Program-made: the position numbers and the translations under genes
Assembly: GCF_030646925.1 (NCBI RefSeq)
Contig: NZ_JAUSKL010000036.1
Span: 1 to 47,704, forward strand
DNA from: Candidatus Binatus sp.
GTDB lineage: Bacteria > Desulfobacterota > Binatia > Binatales > Binataceae
Length of the DNA: 47,704 nucleotides
Direction: 5' to 3'
The notes under the pieces: model-generated
What the model was told of the DNA's origin: nothing
The model's database searches: none
What the model saw: only the letters and a program-made list of their open reading frames with translations
Shown: piece by piece, positions 16,919 to 24,374 of the stretch
How positions within the stretch are numbered: the stretch's first letter is position 1
How the letters are laid out: each line of letters starts with the position of its first letter

Positions 16919-19006
16919 ATGAGCGACGAGAACAAATCTGCGAGCCACGTTGATCGCAAACCCAATCGGCTGATCAAAGAGCAGAGCCCGTATCTGCGCC
17001 AGCACGCATACAACCCGGTCGATTGGTACGCGTGGGGTCCGGAAGCGCTCGCGCGGGCGAAGGCCGAGAACAAACCGATCCTGCTTTCGATCGGTTACTC
17101 GGCGTGTCACTGGTGCCACGTGATGGAGCGCGAGTCGTTCGAGAACGAAGCGATCGCGAAACTGATGAACGATAATTTCGTATCGATCAAGGTGGATCGC
17201 GAAGAGCGCCCCGACCTCGATCAGATTTACATGGACGCGGTGCAGATGATCACCGGGCGCGGCGGATGGCCGCTCACGATGTTCCTCGCGCCGGATGGGC
17301 GTCCGTTTTTTGGCGGCACCTACTACCCGCCCGAGGATCGCCAGGGGATGCCGGGATTTCCGCGGCTGTTGCTCGCGGTGGCGCAGGCGTATCGCGACGG
17401 CGCGAAAGAGGTCGTACACAATCTCGAGAAGCTCACGCAGGCGCTCGGCGCGCTGACCGATTATCAACCGACCGGCGGTGACCTGAAGCCTGGTCTGCCC
17501 GCCGAGGCGGCGCGCGCGCTCGCGACGCATTACGACAGTATCCACGGTGGAATCGGCCACGCGCCCAAATTTCCCAACACGTTCGTGTTCTCGCTCTTTC
17601 TTCGCGTCTATGCCGGCGAGGGCGACGAGTCGATGGCGGAAATGGTGCGGCACACGCTCCGCAAGATGGCGCGCGGCGGGATGTACGATCAGATCGGCGG
17701 CGGCTTTCATCGTTACAGCGTGGACGATCGATGGCTGGTGCCGCATTTCGAAAAGATGCTCTACGACAACGCGCTGCTGTCGCGGCTGTATCTCGACGCG
17801 GGCGGCGCGCTGAACGAGCCGGAGTTCATCGGCGTCGCGAGCGAAATTCTCGACTATGTCCTGCGCGAAATGACGAGTCCGGGTGGCGGTTTCTATTCGT
17901 CCCAGGATGCCGACAGCGAAGGTGAGGAAGGAAAATTCTTCGTCTGGAGCGTCGAGGAGGCCGAGGCTATTCTCGGGCCTGGCTTGAGCGATATCGCGGA
18001 GCGATATTTCGACCTCTCGGTCGAGGGGAATTTCGAAGGCGCGAATATTCTGCATCGCACGATCGAGCCGGCTGACGCGGCGCGGATGTTCAAGATCTCC
18101 GAAGATGATCTCGCGGCGAAGCTGAACCAGATTCGCGAGAAGCTGTTCGCCGCACGCGAAGAAAGAGTGAAGCCGGGCCGCGACGACAAAATCCTGGTCG
18201 CGTGGAACGCTATGATGATCGGCGGATTTGCCGAGGGCTACCGCGCCGTGCACGACCGGCGCTATCTCGAGGCGGGCGAGCGCGCCGCCGATTTCATCAT
18301 GACGAAAATGTGGGACGGGCGATCGCTCAAGCGCTCATACAAGGATGACGTTGCGCGCCACAATGCCTACCTCGAAGACTATGCTGAGCTAGCCAGCGCG
18401 ATGCTCGATCTTTACGAGGCGTCGCTGAATCGAAAATATCTCGCGCAGGCTCGAACGCTGGCGGGCGTGATCCTCGAGCGTTTTATCGATCGCGAAAAGG
18501 GTGGGTTCTTCTTCACCTCCGACGATCACGAAGCGCTGATCACGCGCTCGAAGGCCGCCTTCGATGGCTCGACGCCGTCGGGCAACAGCGCCGCGGTGAT
18601 GGCGCTGCTCAGGCTGCACGGTTACACCGGCGAAAAATCGTATCGCGTCGAGGCCGAGCGCACGCTCAAATTGTTCCGCGAGTTTATCGAGAAGCAGCCG
18701 TTCGGGTTTTCGCACATGCTCGAGGCGGTCGATCTCTATCAGCGCGGACCGACGGAAATCGTGCTGGTCGGCGGTCGCGATTCCGCCGAGTTGCAGGAAT
18801 GGATCGAGCGGCTCGGGCTGATCTATGTGCCCAACATGGCGCTCTTCATCGCCGATCCGGCCGGCGCCGATGGCGGTTTCGTTCCCGAGCAGGTGCGCGG
18901 GAAACGCCAGCTCGACGGCCGCACGACGGCGTACGTCTGCCGCGAGCATACCTGCACCGCGCCGATCGCTTCATTCAAGGAACTCGCGCGGGAGCTGGCC
19001 GATTAG
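16919..19006 (+). CDS. DUF255/YyaL-type thioredoxin-domain protein (SSP411 family)
   Basis: The start at 16919 begins the family's N-terminus ([22 protein letters not shown] shortly after). The 695-residue protein has an N-terminal thioredoxin-like domain with the C63-H-W-C66 motif in [10 protein letters not shown], and [20 protein letters not shown]. An alpha/alpha-barrel resembling N-acylglucosamine epimerase/cellobiose epimerase domains makes up the rest ([17 protein letters not shown]). Length matches the family (about 680-700). The biochemical role is unsettled. The EEP-family gene follows 9 bp later, so the two are probably co-transcribed. Confidence 0.9.
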   Translation: MSDENKSASHVDRKPNRLIKEQSPYLRQHAYNPVDWYAWGPEALARAKAENKPILLSIGYSACHWCHVMERESFENEAIAKLMNDNFVSIKVDREERPDLDQIYMDAVQMITGRGGWPLTMFLAPDGRPFFGGTYYPPEDRQGMPGFPRLLLAVAQAYRDGAKEVVHNLEKLTQALGALTDYQPTGGDLKPGLPAEAARALATHYDSIHGGIGHAPKFPNTFVFSLFLRVYAGEGDESMAEMVRHTLRKMARGGMYDQIGGGFHRYSVDDRWLVPHFEKMLYDNALLSRLYLDAGGALNEPEFIGVASEILDYVLREMTSPGGGFYSSQDADSEGEEGKFFVWSVEEAEAILGPGLSDIAERYFDLSVEGNFEGANILHRTIEPADAARMFKISEDDLAAKLNQIREKLFAAREERVKPGRDDKILVAWNAMMIGGFAEGYRAVHDRRYLEAGERAADFIMTKMWDGRSLKRSYKDDVARHNAYLEDYAELASAMLDLYEASLNRKYLAQARTLAGVILERFIDREKGGFFFTSDDHEALITRSKAAFDGSTPSGNSAAVMALLRLHGYTGEKSYRVEAERTLKLFREFIEKQPFGFSHMLEAVDLYQRGPTEIVLVGGRDSAELQEWIERLGLIYVPNMALFIADPAGADGGFVPEQVRGKRQLDGRTTAYVCREHTCTAPIASFKELARELAD

Positions 19007-19015
19007 TTTGCAGCG

Positions 19016-19969
19016 ATGGAAGGCCGAGCGCGCGATCTGACTGCTGCCCGCAATACGCCCGCGCCGTTCATTTCGCCGATCGTCACGAATCGGCCGGCGC
19101 TCGCGCGGCGTTCGTCGCGGTTGCGAATCGTGCTGCTGAATGCCGCCGGCGGCGCGCAATTGGCGGTGATCGAGGCGTGTCTCCGGCGTCCGCCGCTCGA
19201 CGACGCCGACGTGATCCTGCTGTGCGAGGCCGATCGCGGAATCCGTCGATCCGGCGTGCGCGACGTTTCCGGCGATCTGGCTGCGAGCCTCGGGATGAGT
19301 TGCGCGTACGTGCCCGAATACAAGGTTGGCCGCGACGGCCTCGCGTTCATGGGCAATGCGATTCTAAGCTCCGCGCCATTCGAAGATGTTGAAGCGGTCG
19401 CGATGCCGAGTGCGTTCACGCATGTGATGAGCCGCCAGATGAAGCGCTACTCGTACACGGGGATGCCGACGGGAATTTTGGCGACCGCAAAGTTCGGCGG
19501 CGAAAAGCTGACGATCGGACTGGCGCATCTGCATAGCCGATGCACCCCGGCTGAGCGCGAACGGCAGCTAGCCGCATACATGGCCGCGTTCCCCGCCACG
19601 GGCCGCGCGATTTTCGGCGGCGATTTGAACACCACGACGACCGACCTTCTGAGCGCGTCCTCCGTAGCGCGACTCGGAGCCGCGATGCTGCTGAACTCAC
19701 GGCGTTTTCGCTCGCCCGTCCGGCACGAGCCGTTGTTCGATCGAATGCGCGAGCGCGAACTTCGAATCGAGGGCGCGAACGCCGACAATCGCGGCACCTT
19801 CACGTTCTCCGGCATCATCCCGCGCGTATTCAGGCCGAAGCTCGATTGGCTGGCGCTCCGCGACTTGCGTCCGTTGCCGCGCACCGCGCGGGTCGTCCCG
19901 CCGCGGTTATCGATCTTCTCGCGGCGCGCGTCCGATCACGATTTCATCGCCGTCGATGTCGCGCTTTAG
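19016..19969 (+). CDS. Endonuclease/exonuclease/phosphatase (EEP) family protein
   Basis: A 317-residue protein of the EEP superfamily, which includes metal-dependent nucleases and phosphodiesterases. Visible active-site elements are the metal-binding Glu in ILLCEADRG, the His in LAHLHSRC, the Asp/Asn pair in FGGDLNTTT, KLDWL, and the terminal SDHDFIAVDV. The usual early Asn segment reads LLNAAGG. There is no signal peptide. Substrate is unknown. It lies 9 bp after the DUF255 gene. Confidence 0.8.
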   Translation: MEGRARDLTAARNTPAPFISPIVTNRPALARRSSRLRIVLLNAAGGAQLAVIEACLRRPPLDDADVILLCEADRGIRRSGVRDVSGDLAASLGMSCAYVPEYKVGRDGLAFMGNAILSSAPFEDVEAVAMPSAFTHVMSRQMKRYSYTGMPTGILATAKFGGEKLTIGLAHLHSRCTPAERERQLAAYMAAFPATGRAIFGGDLNTTTTDLLSASSVARLGAAMLLNSRRFRSPVRHEPLFDRMRERELRIEGANADNRGTFTFSGIIPRVFRPKLDWLALRDLRPLPRTARVVPPRLSIFSRRASDHDFIAVDVAL

Positions 19970-20046
19970 ATCGCTCGCGGCATTATCCTTCCGCATCGCA
20001 TCGCCACCAGACTAGAATGCGCGGCGTTCGGAGGAGGGACCGCACG

Positions 20047-21141
20047 ATGGCGTCATTCAACGGCCTCGGGATGCATCTCGGCAACCTGCCGATGCTTTCG
20101 TCGGCAATCACCCGTTCCATCTCACCCGAAAATCCGACCGGCGAACCCGGCAAGGGCGGGATGGCGATGCCCGATGAAAAAAGCCCGGCGCGCAAGCTCG
20201 GCCAGGGCTGGAAGGTTTCGCCATACATTGTAATACAGCCGGGCGAAGTGCGATCGATCGCCGATATCGCGGGCGCCGGCGCGATTCAGCAAATCTGGAT
20301 GACGCCGACCGGAGCCTGGCGCTCGAGCATCCTCAGGATTTACTGGGATGACGAGCCGGCGCCGTCGGTCGAGTGCCCGGTCGGCGATTTTTTCGCGTGC
20401 GGATGGAACAAGTACGCGCAGATTTCGTCGCTCGCCGTATGCGTCAATCCGGGCAGCGCGTTCAATTGCTATTGGGAGATGCCGTTTCGCCGCCGATGCC
20501 GCATCACGATGACTAACACCGCCGAAACCGCGATGGTGCTCTACTATCAGATCAATTACACGCTGACCGAAGTTCCCGCCGACGCCGCGTATTTTCATGC
20601 GCAGTTCAGGCGCGTGAATCCGCTCCCCTACAAGAATGTGTACACGATTCTCGACGGCGTGCGCGGCCGCGGACAGTACGTCGGCACCTACCTCGCGTGG
20701 GGCGTGAACAACAGCGGATGGTGGGGCGAAGGCGAGATCAAATTTTTCATCGACGGCGACGCCGAGTTCCCGACAATTTGCGGAACCGGCACCGAAGATT
20801 ATTTTTGCGGCTCGTACAATTTCGACGTCGGCAAGGAGCATGGCGGATACCGCGAGTTCACGACGCCATACGTGGGACTCGCGCAGGTGATTCGGCCCGA
20901 CGGGCTTTATAATTCACAGCAGCGCTTCGGGATGTATCGCTGGCATATCGCGGATCCGATTCGGTTCGGGCGCGATTTGCGCGTGACGATCCAGGCGCTA
21001 GGATGGCGCGGCGATCCTCGAAGGGGCGCCGAGTTCCTGCCGCTGCAGGATGACATCGCGTCGGTTGCGTACTGGTATCAGACCCTGCCGGCCGTTCCGT
21101 TCCCTGCCCTGCCGCCGCCGGATTATTTGCAAGTGATTTGA
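20047..21141 (+). CDS. DUF2961 / GH172 family putative glycoside hydrolase
   Basis: A 364-residue protein; the ATG follows GGAGGAGGG. The fold signature of DUF2961 is clear: GAGAIQQIWMTPTGAWRSS, LRIYWDDEPAPSVECPVGDFFA, and the acidic GTGTEDYFCGSYNF that carries a conserved Glu of the family. GH172 enzymes characterised so far act on fructofuranose or arabinofuranose linkages; which sugar is used here cannot be read from sequence. There is no evident secretion signal. It stands 77 bp after the EEP gene in the same direction. Confidence 0.85.
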   Translation: MASFNGLGMHLGNLPMLSSAITRSISPENPTGEPGKGGMAMPDEKSPARKLGQGWKVSPYIVIQPGEVRSIADIAGAGAIQQIWMTPTGAWRSSILRIYWDDEPAPSVECPVGDFFACGWNKYAQISSLAVCVNPGSAFNCYWEMPFRRRCRITMTNTAETAMVLYYQINYTLTEVPADAAYFHAQFRRVNPLPYKNVYTILDGVRGRGQYVGTYLAWGVNNSGWWGEGEIKFFIDGDAEFPTICGTGTEDYFCGSYNFDVGKEHGGYREFTTPYVGLAQVIRPDGLYNSQQRFGMYRWHIADPIRFGRDLRVTIQALGWRGDPRRGAEFLPLQDDIASVAYWYQTLPAVPFPALPPPDYLQVI

Positions 21142-21177
21142 CTTGATGGTGATGGTAGGTCGAGGATCCTTTTGTGG

Positions 21178-21195
21178 CACGGGCTTCAGCCCGTG
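21178..21195. repeat. Perfect hairpin downstream of the GH172 gene
   Basis: CACGGGCT-TC-AGCCCGTG, an 8-bp perfect stem 37 bp after the stop codon. There is no U-run, so it may be a dispersed palindrome or a weak terminator rather than a classical one. Confidence 0.6.
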
Positions 21196-21264
21196 AAGTT
21201 TGGCTTCTTTCTTCCGTCATCAGCGCCTGTGAGTTTTTTCGAAGTGCGTGCGACTCACCATTGT

Positions 21265-21378
21265 TGTCATTCTGAGGCGGAGTCTGCGGAGCCGAAGAAT
21301 CCCGGATCTTTTCTTCGCGCCGACTGCACCCTCACCGCCTCGGCGCTGCGCGCCTCATCTGCCTCTCCCGCAACAAAG
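21265..21378 (-). repeat. REP-like repeat copy 3, left part, with flanking inverted motif
   Basis: TGTCATTC (21265-21272) matches inverted GAATGACA at 24437-24444. Between them lies ACCCTCACC (21328-21336), a GGCGC/GCGCC hairpin (21342-21354) and CCTCTCCCG (21362-21370), followed by CAACAAAG (21371-21378). The other half of the hairpin, CGGGCGAGG, is at 24406-24414 beyond the transposon. Joined, they re-create the unit seen at 13.3-13.5 kb. Confidence 0.75.
21371..21378 (+). repeat. 8-bp target site duplication, left copy
   Basis: CAACAAAG, identical to 24398-24405. It directly abuts the GGGGAGTG inverted-repeat end of the transposon and coincides with the 8-nt loop of the interrupted REP-like hairpin. 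Confidence 0.9.
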
Positions 21379-21401
21379 GGGGAGTGTGTACTTAACGCAA
21401 T
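21379..21401 (+). repeat. Left terminal inverted repeat of the transposon
   Basis: Begins GGGGAGTGTGTACTT, then A (G at the matching place in the right end), then ACGCAAT. Similarity to the right end stops after 23 bases. Confidence 0.9.
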
Positions 21402-21432
21402 CTCTTTAATTCCCACATGCATACCGCATGCA

Positions 21433-21486
21433 TGCCAGCAGCTGGCACATAAGCTAGTTGCGGTTCGATTCCAGCGTGCCTATAAT
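21433..21486 (+). promoter_or_regulatory. Promoter and putative operator of the winged-helix gene
   Basis: TTGCGG (21458-21463), a 17-base spacer, then a perfect TATAAT (21481-21486). Ten bases upstream of the -35 is a perfect interrupted palindrome, TGCCAGC-A-GCTGGCA (21433-21447), overlapping a second palindrome GCATGCATGC (21426-21435). The palindromes are candidate binding sites for the encoded winged-helix protein. Confidence 0.65.
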
Positions 21487-21573
21487 CCAAACACGCTTAT
21501 TGCGCCGCATTCAATCGCGACTTGCGGCGGGACTATGTCCTTGGTAGAGTGGAGAGAGTCGGGGGTCAACTTT

Positions 21574-21969
21574 ATGGAAACTGCCGAAAGAGAACGCCTT
21601 ATTGCGCTTGTAGAGAAAGTTCTTCGACTGCGGGGGGAGCTGCGCGAAGCGGAGCGCGAGCTAGATCGATCGATGCCTCTAATCAGGGAAACGACAGTCC
21701 AGGAACGAAATGGGCAAGCGCAGCAGGCGCAAGTAGCTCAGACTGGATCGGGGAATTTGGTTGAACAAGTGATCGGCCTTTTGAATCGTAACCCGCATCG
21801 CGCGTTTTCTGCTGGCGATGTAGTGAAAGAACTTCACCTTCCATACGAACGCATGCATACGGTTCGTAGTACCCTCTGGGGAATAGCGAAGAAAGGGCGA
21901 ATTGTGAATTCAGCGCGAGGTAAATTTTGTGCGGCCAATTCTCAGCATGTAGAGAGCGAGGAGGCATAA
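21574..21969 (+). CDS. Transposon-borne coiled-coil/winged-helix protein
   Basis: Start chosen at the ATG at 21574, with GGGGG about 8 bases upstream; an in-frame ATG at 21535 is an alternative. The 131-residue product begins with an acidic/basic heptad-rich helix (residues ~1-35), has a Gln-rich linker, and ends in a winged-helix-like domain (AFSAGDVVKELHLPYERMHT...GRIVNSARGKFCA). Such small proteins act as DNA-binding regulators. It lies inside the transposon ends and upstream of the tRNA-like RNAs, so it may control them or the transposase. No named family was recognised. Confidence 0.65.
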   Translation: METAERERLIALVEKVLRLRGELREAERELDRSMPLIRETTVQERNGQAQQAQVAQTGSGNLVEQVIGLLNRNPHRAFSAGDVVKELHLPYERMHTVRSTLWGIAKKGRIVNSARGKFCAANSQHVESEEA

Positions 21970-21987
21970 GAGGAATAAGGAAAAAAC

Positions 21988-22028
21988 GACGGCTCAGACC
22001 GCATCTCTCAAGGACCGTCTGAGCCGTC
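21988..22028. terminator. 12-bp perfect inverted repeat between the winged-helix gene and the tRNA-like RNAs
   Basis: GACGGCTCAGAC (21988-21999) and GTCTGAGCCGTC (22017-22028) pair perfectly over a 17-nt loop. There is no U-run after it on the plus strand; AAAAAACGAC precedes it, so it would work better as a terminator of minus-strand transcription. It ends 10 bases before the first tRNA-like RNA and may instead be a processing signal. Confidence 0.6.
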
Positions 22029-22038
22029 AGAAAAGCGT

Positions 22039-22111
22039 GGGGCGGTTATGGTTTCTGCGGGTAGCCCTAGCCAAGCATGCCGCAGGGAGTTCGAATCTCC
22101 GCCGCTCCACC
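22039..22111 (+). ncRNA. Minimal tmRNA-like tRNA domain (alanine-type acceptor stem)
   Basis: GGGGCGG (22039-22045) pairs over 7 bp with CCGCTCC (22102-22108), with a G-T wobble at the third pair, followed by A at the discriminator and CC. A canonical T-loop TTCGAAT sits at 22090-22096 on a GGAG/CTCC stem. There is no D-stem; after the acceptor comes ATGGTTTC, matching the start of tmRNA (consensus TGGTTTCGAC). A 6-bp stem CTGCGG/CCGCAG then encloses a 19-nt loop containing AAGCATG, also found in tmRNA near its 3' domain. The whole resembles a tmRNA tRNA-like domain with the pseudoknots and tag frame deleted. G3-U70 and A73 are the alanyl-tRNA synthetase determinants. Confidence 0.65.
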
Positions 22112-22119
22112 GGAACAAC

Positions 22120-22217
22120 CGGAGCGTGGCGAAATAGCAGACGCGCTGGCCTTGGGAGCCAGTGGGCAGTAACCGTTTAGCGCGGTGCCCGTGCGGGTGC
22201 AAATCCCGTCGCTCCGA
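22120..22217 (+). tRNA. Class II tRNA-like RNA with proline (UGG) anticodon loop
   Basis: A 98-nt cloverleaf folds by eye. The acceptor CGGAGCG/CGCTCCG is a perfect 7-bp pair, with a 3-bp D stem GCG/CGC and an anticodon stem CTGGC/GCCAG around loop CTTGGGA (anticodon TGG). A 30-nt variable arm has nested stems GGGCA/TGCCC and CCG/CGG, and the T stem is GCGGG/CCCGT. The discriminator is A; CCA is not encoded. The body resembles tRNA-Leu, but C1-G72, A73 and the UGG loop are tRNA-Pro identity features. Oddities: the D-loop has AG where G18-G19 is expected, and the T-loop reads TGCAAAT, with G at the universal U55. It may be an allo-tRNA, a non-decoding mimic or a decaying gene. Confidence 0.6.
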
Positions 22218-22220
22218 CAC

Positions 22221-22292
22221 TTGCTACATCTAGCAAATCTTTCTATATGTAGCAACATAATATTTGACTCAAGTATCGAATTATGAGATAGT
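22221..22292 (+). promoter_or_regulatory. Inverted repeat and promoter of the transposase
   Basis: TTGCTACAT (22221-22229) and ATGTAGCAA (22247-22255) form a 9-bp inverted repeat directly after the second RNA, possibly its 3' end or an operator. TTGACT (22264-22269), a 17-base spacer and GATAGT (22287-22292) make a plausible promoter. The transposase ATG at 22299 would coincide with the expected transcription start, giving a leaderless message; no ribosome site is visible. Confidence 0.5.
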
Positions 22293-22298
22293 CTTGTC

Positions 22299-23294
22299 AT
22301 GGCAAGGAATCAAGGCTCAGTCGCTCAGGCGAAGTCGGAGATCGTTCGGCAGTTACCACGCGCTTGCGCCGATGAAACTTTGGCTGTCGAGTTTCTTGAA
22401 GAACAGCGTTGGTCGGAAATGGGCGCATGCTGCCCGCATTGCGGTGATACCGACGTTTACAAGATGAAGGATCGCAAGACGGCGGAGCGGAACAAGCGGT
22501 TCCTGTGGCTCTGCAATGGCTGTAGAAAACAATATACCGTGCGCGTCGGCACGGTATTCGAGGACAGCCGAATCCCGCTTCGCCATTGGTGTTACGGATT
22601 TTGGGCCGCAGCCGCGAGCAAGAAGGGAATTAGCTCAAAACAGATCCAGCGCATGACGGGACTCTCGTACAAATCCGCGCTGTTTATGATGCACCGAATT
22701 CGATTCGCGATGACGCCAGACTTGAAGACCGCGCGGAAATTGACGGGAACAATCGAAGCTGACGAAACCTATATCGGTGGCCAAGCGAAGAATCGCCACG
22801 CCAGCGCATTGAAACAGCGCCGGGGCGGATGGGACAAGGCAACGGTGATTGCGATGGTCGAGCGTGGCGGGAACATCCGTTCTTGGCATGTTCCTGATGT
22901 GAATATGCACAATGTTGGCGCGATCATTCGGGCAAACGTAAATCCATCAGCATCGACTCTGATGACGGATGAAACTTCGCTCTATCGCACAGTGGGGCCA
23001 GAATTCGCAGGCGGCCATCACTCCGTCAGCCATCGGAAAAAGGAATATGTACGCGGGCACGTTACAACCAACAGCATCGAAAGCGCGTTCTCGCTTTTGA
23101 AGCGCGGTCTTTACGGCACCTTCCACAGCGTCAGCCGAAAGCACCTGCATCGCTATTTGGGAGAGTTCGATTTTCGCTACAACGCGCGTAAGATCGAGGA
23201 TGGCGAGCGGGCCGCGATGGCAATCCGAAGCGCCAACGGGAAGCGTCTGACCTATGCCGAACAAATCGGACAAACCGAAACCAAAACCGCGTAA
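22299..23294 (+). CDS. IS1595-family (ISXO2-like) transposase
   Basis: A 331-residue protein with an N-terminal zinc ribbon (C45-P-H-C48 and C72-N-G-C75), a helical DNA-binding region (SSKQIQRMTGLSYKSALFMMHRIR), and an ISXO2-type catalytic domain. Candidate acidic residues are Asp155 in IEADETYIGG, Asp224 in LMTDETSLY, and the Asn258/Glu261 pair in VTTNSIESAFSLLKR. Full length and an undamaged frame suggest activity. Start is the only ATG near the promoter and has no Shine-Dalgarno. It cuts and pastes the element through the GGGGAGTG ends. Confidence 0.93.
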   Translation: MARNQGSVAQAKSEIVRQLPRACADETLAVEFLEEQRWSEMGACCPHCGDTDVYKMKDRKTAERNKRFLWLCNGCRKQYTVRVGTVFEDSRIPLRHWCYGFWAAAASKKGISSKQIQRMTGLSYKSALFMMHRIRFAMTPDLKTARKLTGTIEADETYIGGQAKNRHASALKQRRGGWDKATVIAMVERGGNIRSWHVPDVNMHNVGAIIRANVNPSASTLMTDETSLYRTVGPEFAGGHHSVSHRKKEYVRGHVTTNSIESAFSLLKRGLYGTFHSVSRKHLHRYLGEFDFRYNARKIEDGERAAMAIRSANGKRLTYAEQIGQTETKTA

Positions 23295-23406
23295 GACTCC
23301 GGGGCCAAAGCCCGAAGTCTTGAAAATCGAGGGCGACTGGAAAAACGCAATGAAAAAGGCGCTCAAGAAAAAGCGCCCGGATGCAGGGTGGCCGAAGCCA
23401 GATTAA
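23254..23406 (+). CDS. Small basic protein overlapping the transposase 3' end
   Basis: A 50-residue frame starting at an ATG inside the last codons of the transposase in another frame. The product is Lys/Pro-rich (MPNKSDKPKPKPRKTPGPKP) and ends with EGDWKNAMKKALKKKRP and GWPKPD. From memory, similar small frames with a GDWK...KKAL...GWPK core follow IS1595-type transposases, which supports a real gene coupled to the transposase; the role is unknown. Its last bases overlap the end of the convergent toxin-like gene. Confidence 0.6.
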   Translation: MPNKSDKPKPKPRKTPGPKPEVLKIEGDWKNAMKKALKKKRPDAGWPKPD

Positions 23407-23819
23407 TCGTGGTCGTAAAGCGAGAAATCGTGATCGAGCCACAAAACATGAAACACCTGGCCATCACGGTAGCCCACCATCGGAGCTTTTCCGGAAAAGC
23501 GGAATGCAATTAGGTTGACGTCCTCGGTGACGCTGGATGGCAACGATTGCCTGACTTGAGAGGGTTCTATCTTCTCAAATCCCATACCGTGTCGAGGAGC
23601 ACATTTCAGTTGCGCCCAAGTTAGTCGAGAACGCTCCAAGAGAGCGCGCGCGAATTGGGCCTGATCACTTTGCTGGCAACTCGGCAAGCAATATCGCCCA
23701 TCGTTCATTTGATGTAGGGCAAAGATAGGTGGAAGCTGATCGGTGGAAACGCTCGGTTGCTGCTGCCCTTTGATGTGCTTGCTGGTATCTTCGCGGGGGC
23801 GTTTGAATTTGCTGCTCAC
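23403..23819 (-). CDS. Putative toxin partner of the Panacea antitoxin
   Basis: A 138-residue protein whose start overlaps the stop of the Panacea gene by 4 bases (23816-23819), a sign of translational coupling. The first ~30 residues are polar. A segment around RYCLPSCQQSDQAQFARALLERS follows, and the C-terminus is compact (FSGKAPMVGYRDGQVFHVLWLDHDFSLYDHD). I do not recognise a named fold. The VFHVLWLD ending looks like a short single-domain protein of the kind paired with antitoxins. The toxin role is inferred from gene order and coupling. Confidence 0.55.
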   Translation of the reverse strand: MSSKFKRPREDTSKHIKGQQQPSVSTDQLPPIFALHQMNDGRYCLPSCQQSDQAQFARALLERSRLTWAQLKCAPRHGMGFEKIEPSQVRQSLPSSVTEDVNLIAFRFSGKAPMVGYRDGQVFHVLWLDHDFSLYDHD

Positions 23820-24259
23820 TTTTCAACGAGCGTGAGAAAAAAATCCATCAAACTATCTTCGGTAATCAGCCTATCCGATCTCGTTCGTCCTTGCTTCCAA
23901 GGCGTTTCTTCGTGAGTCATGTTCCTGAGCTTCCAAGCGGAATACTGGCCGTAGACGCTCCACACTTCGTCAAGCAGGTCGCGATCCGCAGGACTTATCT
24001 GCGAAGAATCGTAATCTTCCGGTACGGGGATGCCTGCGGCACCATAGTGGGAGTATTCGCGATACACCTTGGGAACTACTGGGCCATGAACCCAAGCCTC
24101 AATTGGCTCGTTGAAGATCGAGCGTTCGTTTATCGCGAGGCTAAATCCCTGAGCGTAGTAAAGAAGCTTCTGGAGCTTCATATTAGTCACAAGTTCACCC
24201 GCGTTGTCTGGATCAGAGAACGTCAGAATGTACTTGGCTATTAAACTGGCGGGATACAT
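23816..24259 (-). CDS. Panacea-domain (DUF4065/SocA-like) antitoxin
   Basis: A 147-residue protein covering a full Panacea/DUF4065 domain: SLIAKYILTFSDPDNAGELV, the core MKLQKLLYYAQGFSLA, EAWVHGPVVPKVYREY and a C-terminal helix. Panacea proteins are widespread antitoxins that neutralise many unrelated toxins (PanAT systems); SocA in Caulobacter is a proteolytic adaptor. It is first in a two-gene operon with the toxin-like gene. Lying inside the transposon ends, the pair could stabilise the element. Only a weak ribosome site (GAGG about 10 bases upstream) is seen. Confidence 0.82.
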   Translation of the reverse strand: MYPASLIAKYILTFSDPDNAGELVTNMKLQKLLYYAQGFSLAINERSIFNEPIEAWVHGPVVPKVYREYSHYGAAGIPVPEDYDSSQISPADRDLLDEVWSVYGQYSAWKLRNMTHEETPWKQGRTRSDRLITEDSLMDFFLTLVEK

Positions 24260-24374
24260 TGCGGGGCAGACCTCGAAACTTTGCCGTCGTTAACCGCCGC
24301 CTGCCCCTCCACACATCTCAATACCGACTTACTTATGCTAAGCGAATTAAAAGCGCAAGGTTCATCCTACACTA

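Noticed and set aside
16883-18253. 456-codon open frame on the minus strand
   Set aside because: It is antisense to the DUF255 gene, which has an intact catalytic CxxC domain; the frame shows no family signature.
22000-22260. att site of an integrase-type island using a tRNA or tmRNA 3' end
   Set aside because: No integrase is present, the tRNA-like RNAs are internal rather than at the element's edge, and the ends are transposon inverted repeats with an 8-bp duplication.
22067-22300. Minus-strand frames of ~70-77 codons over the tRNA-like region
   Set aside because: They translate the complement of paired tRNA-like stems and have no ribosome site.
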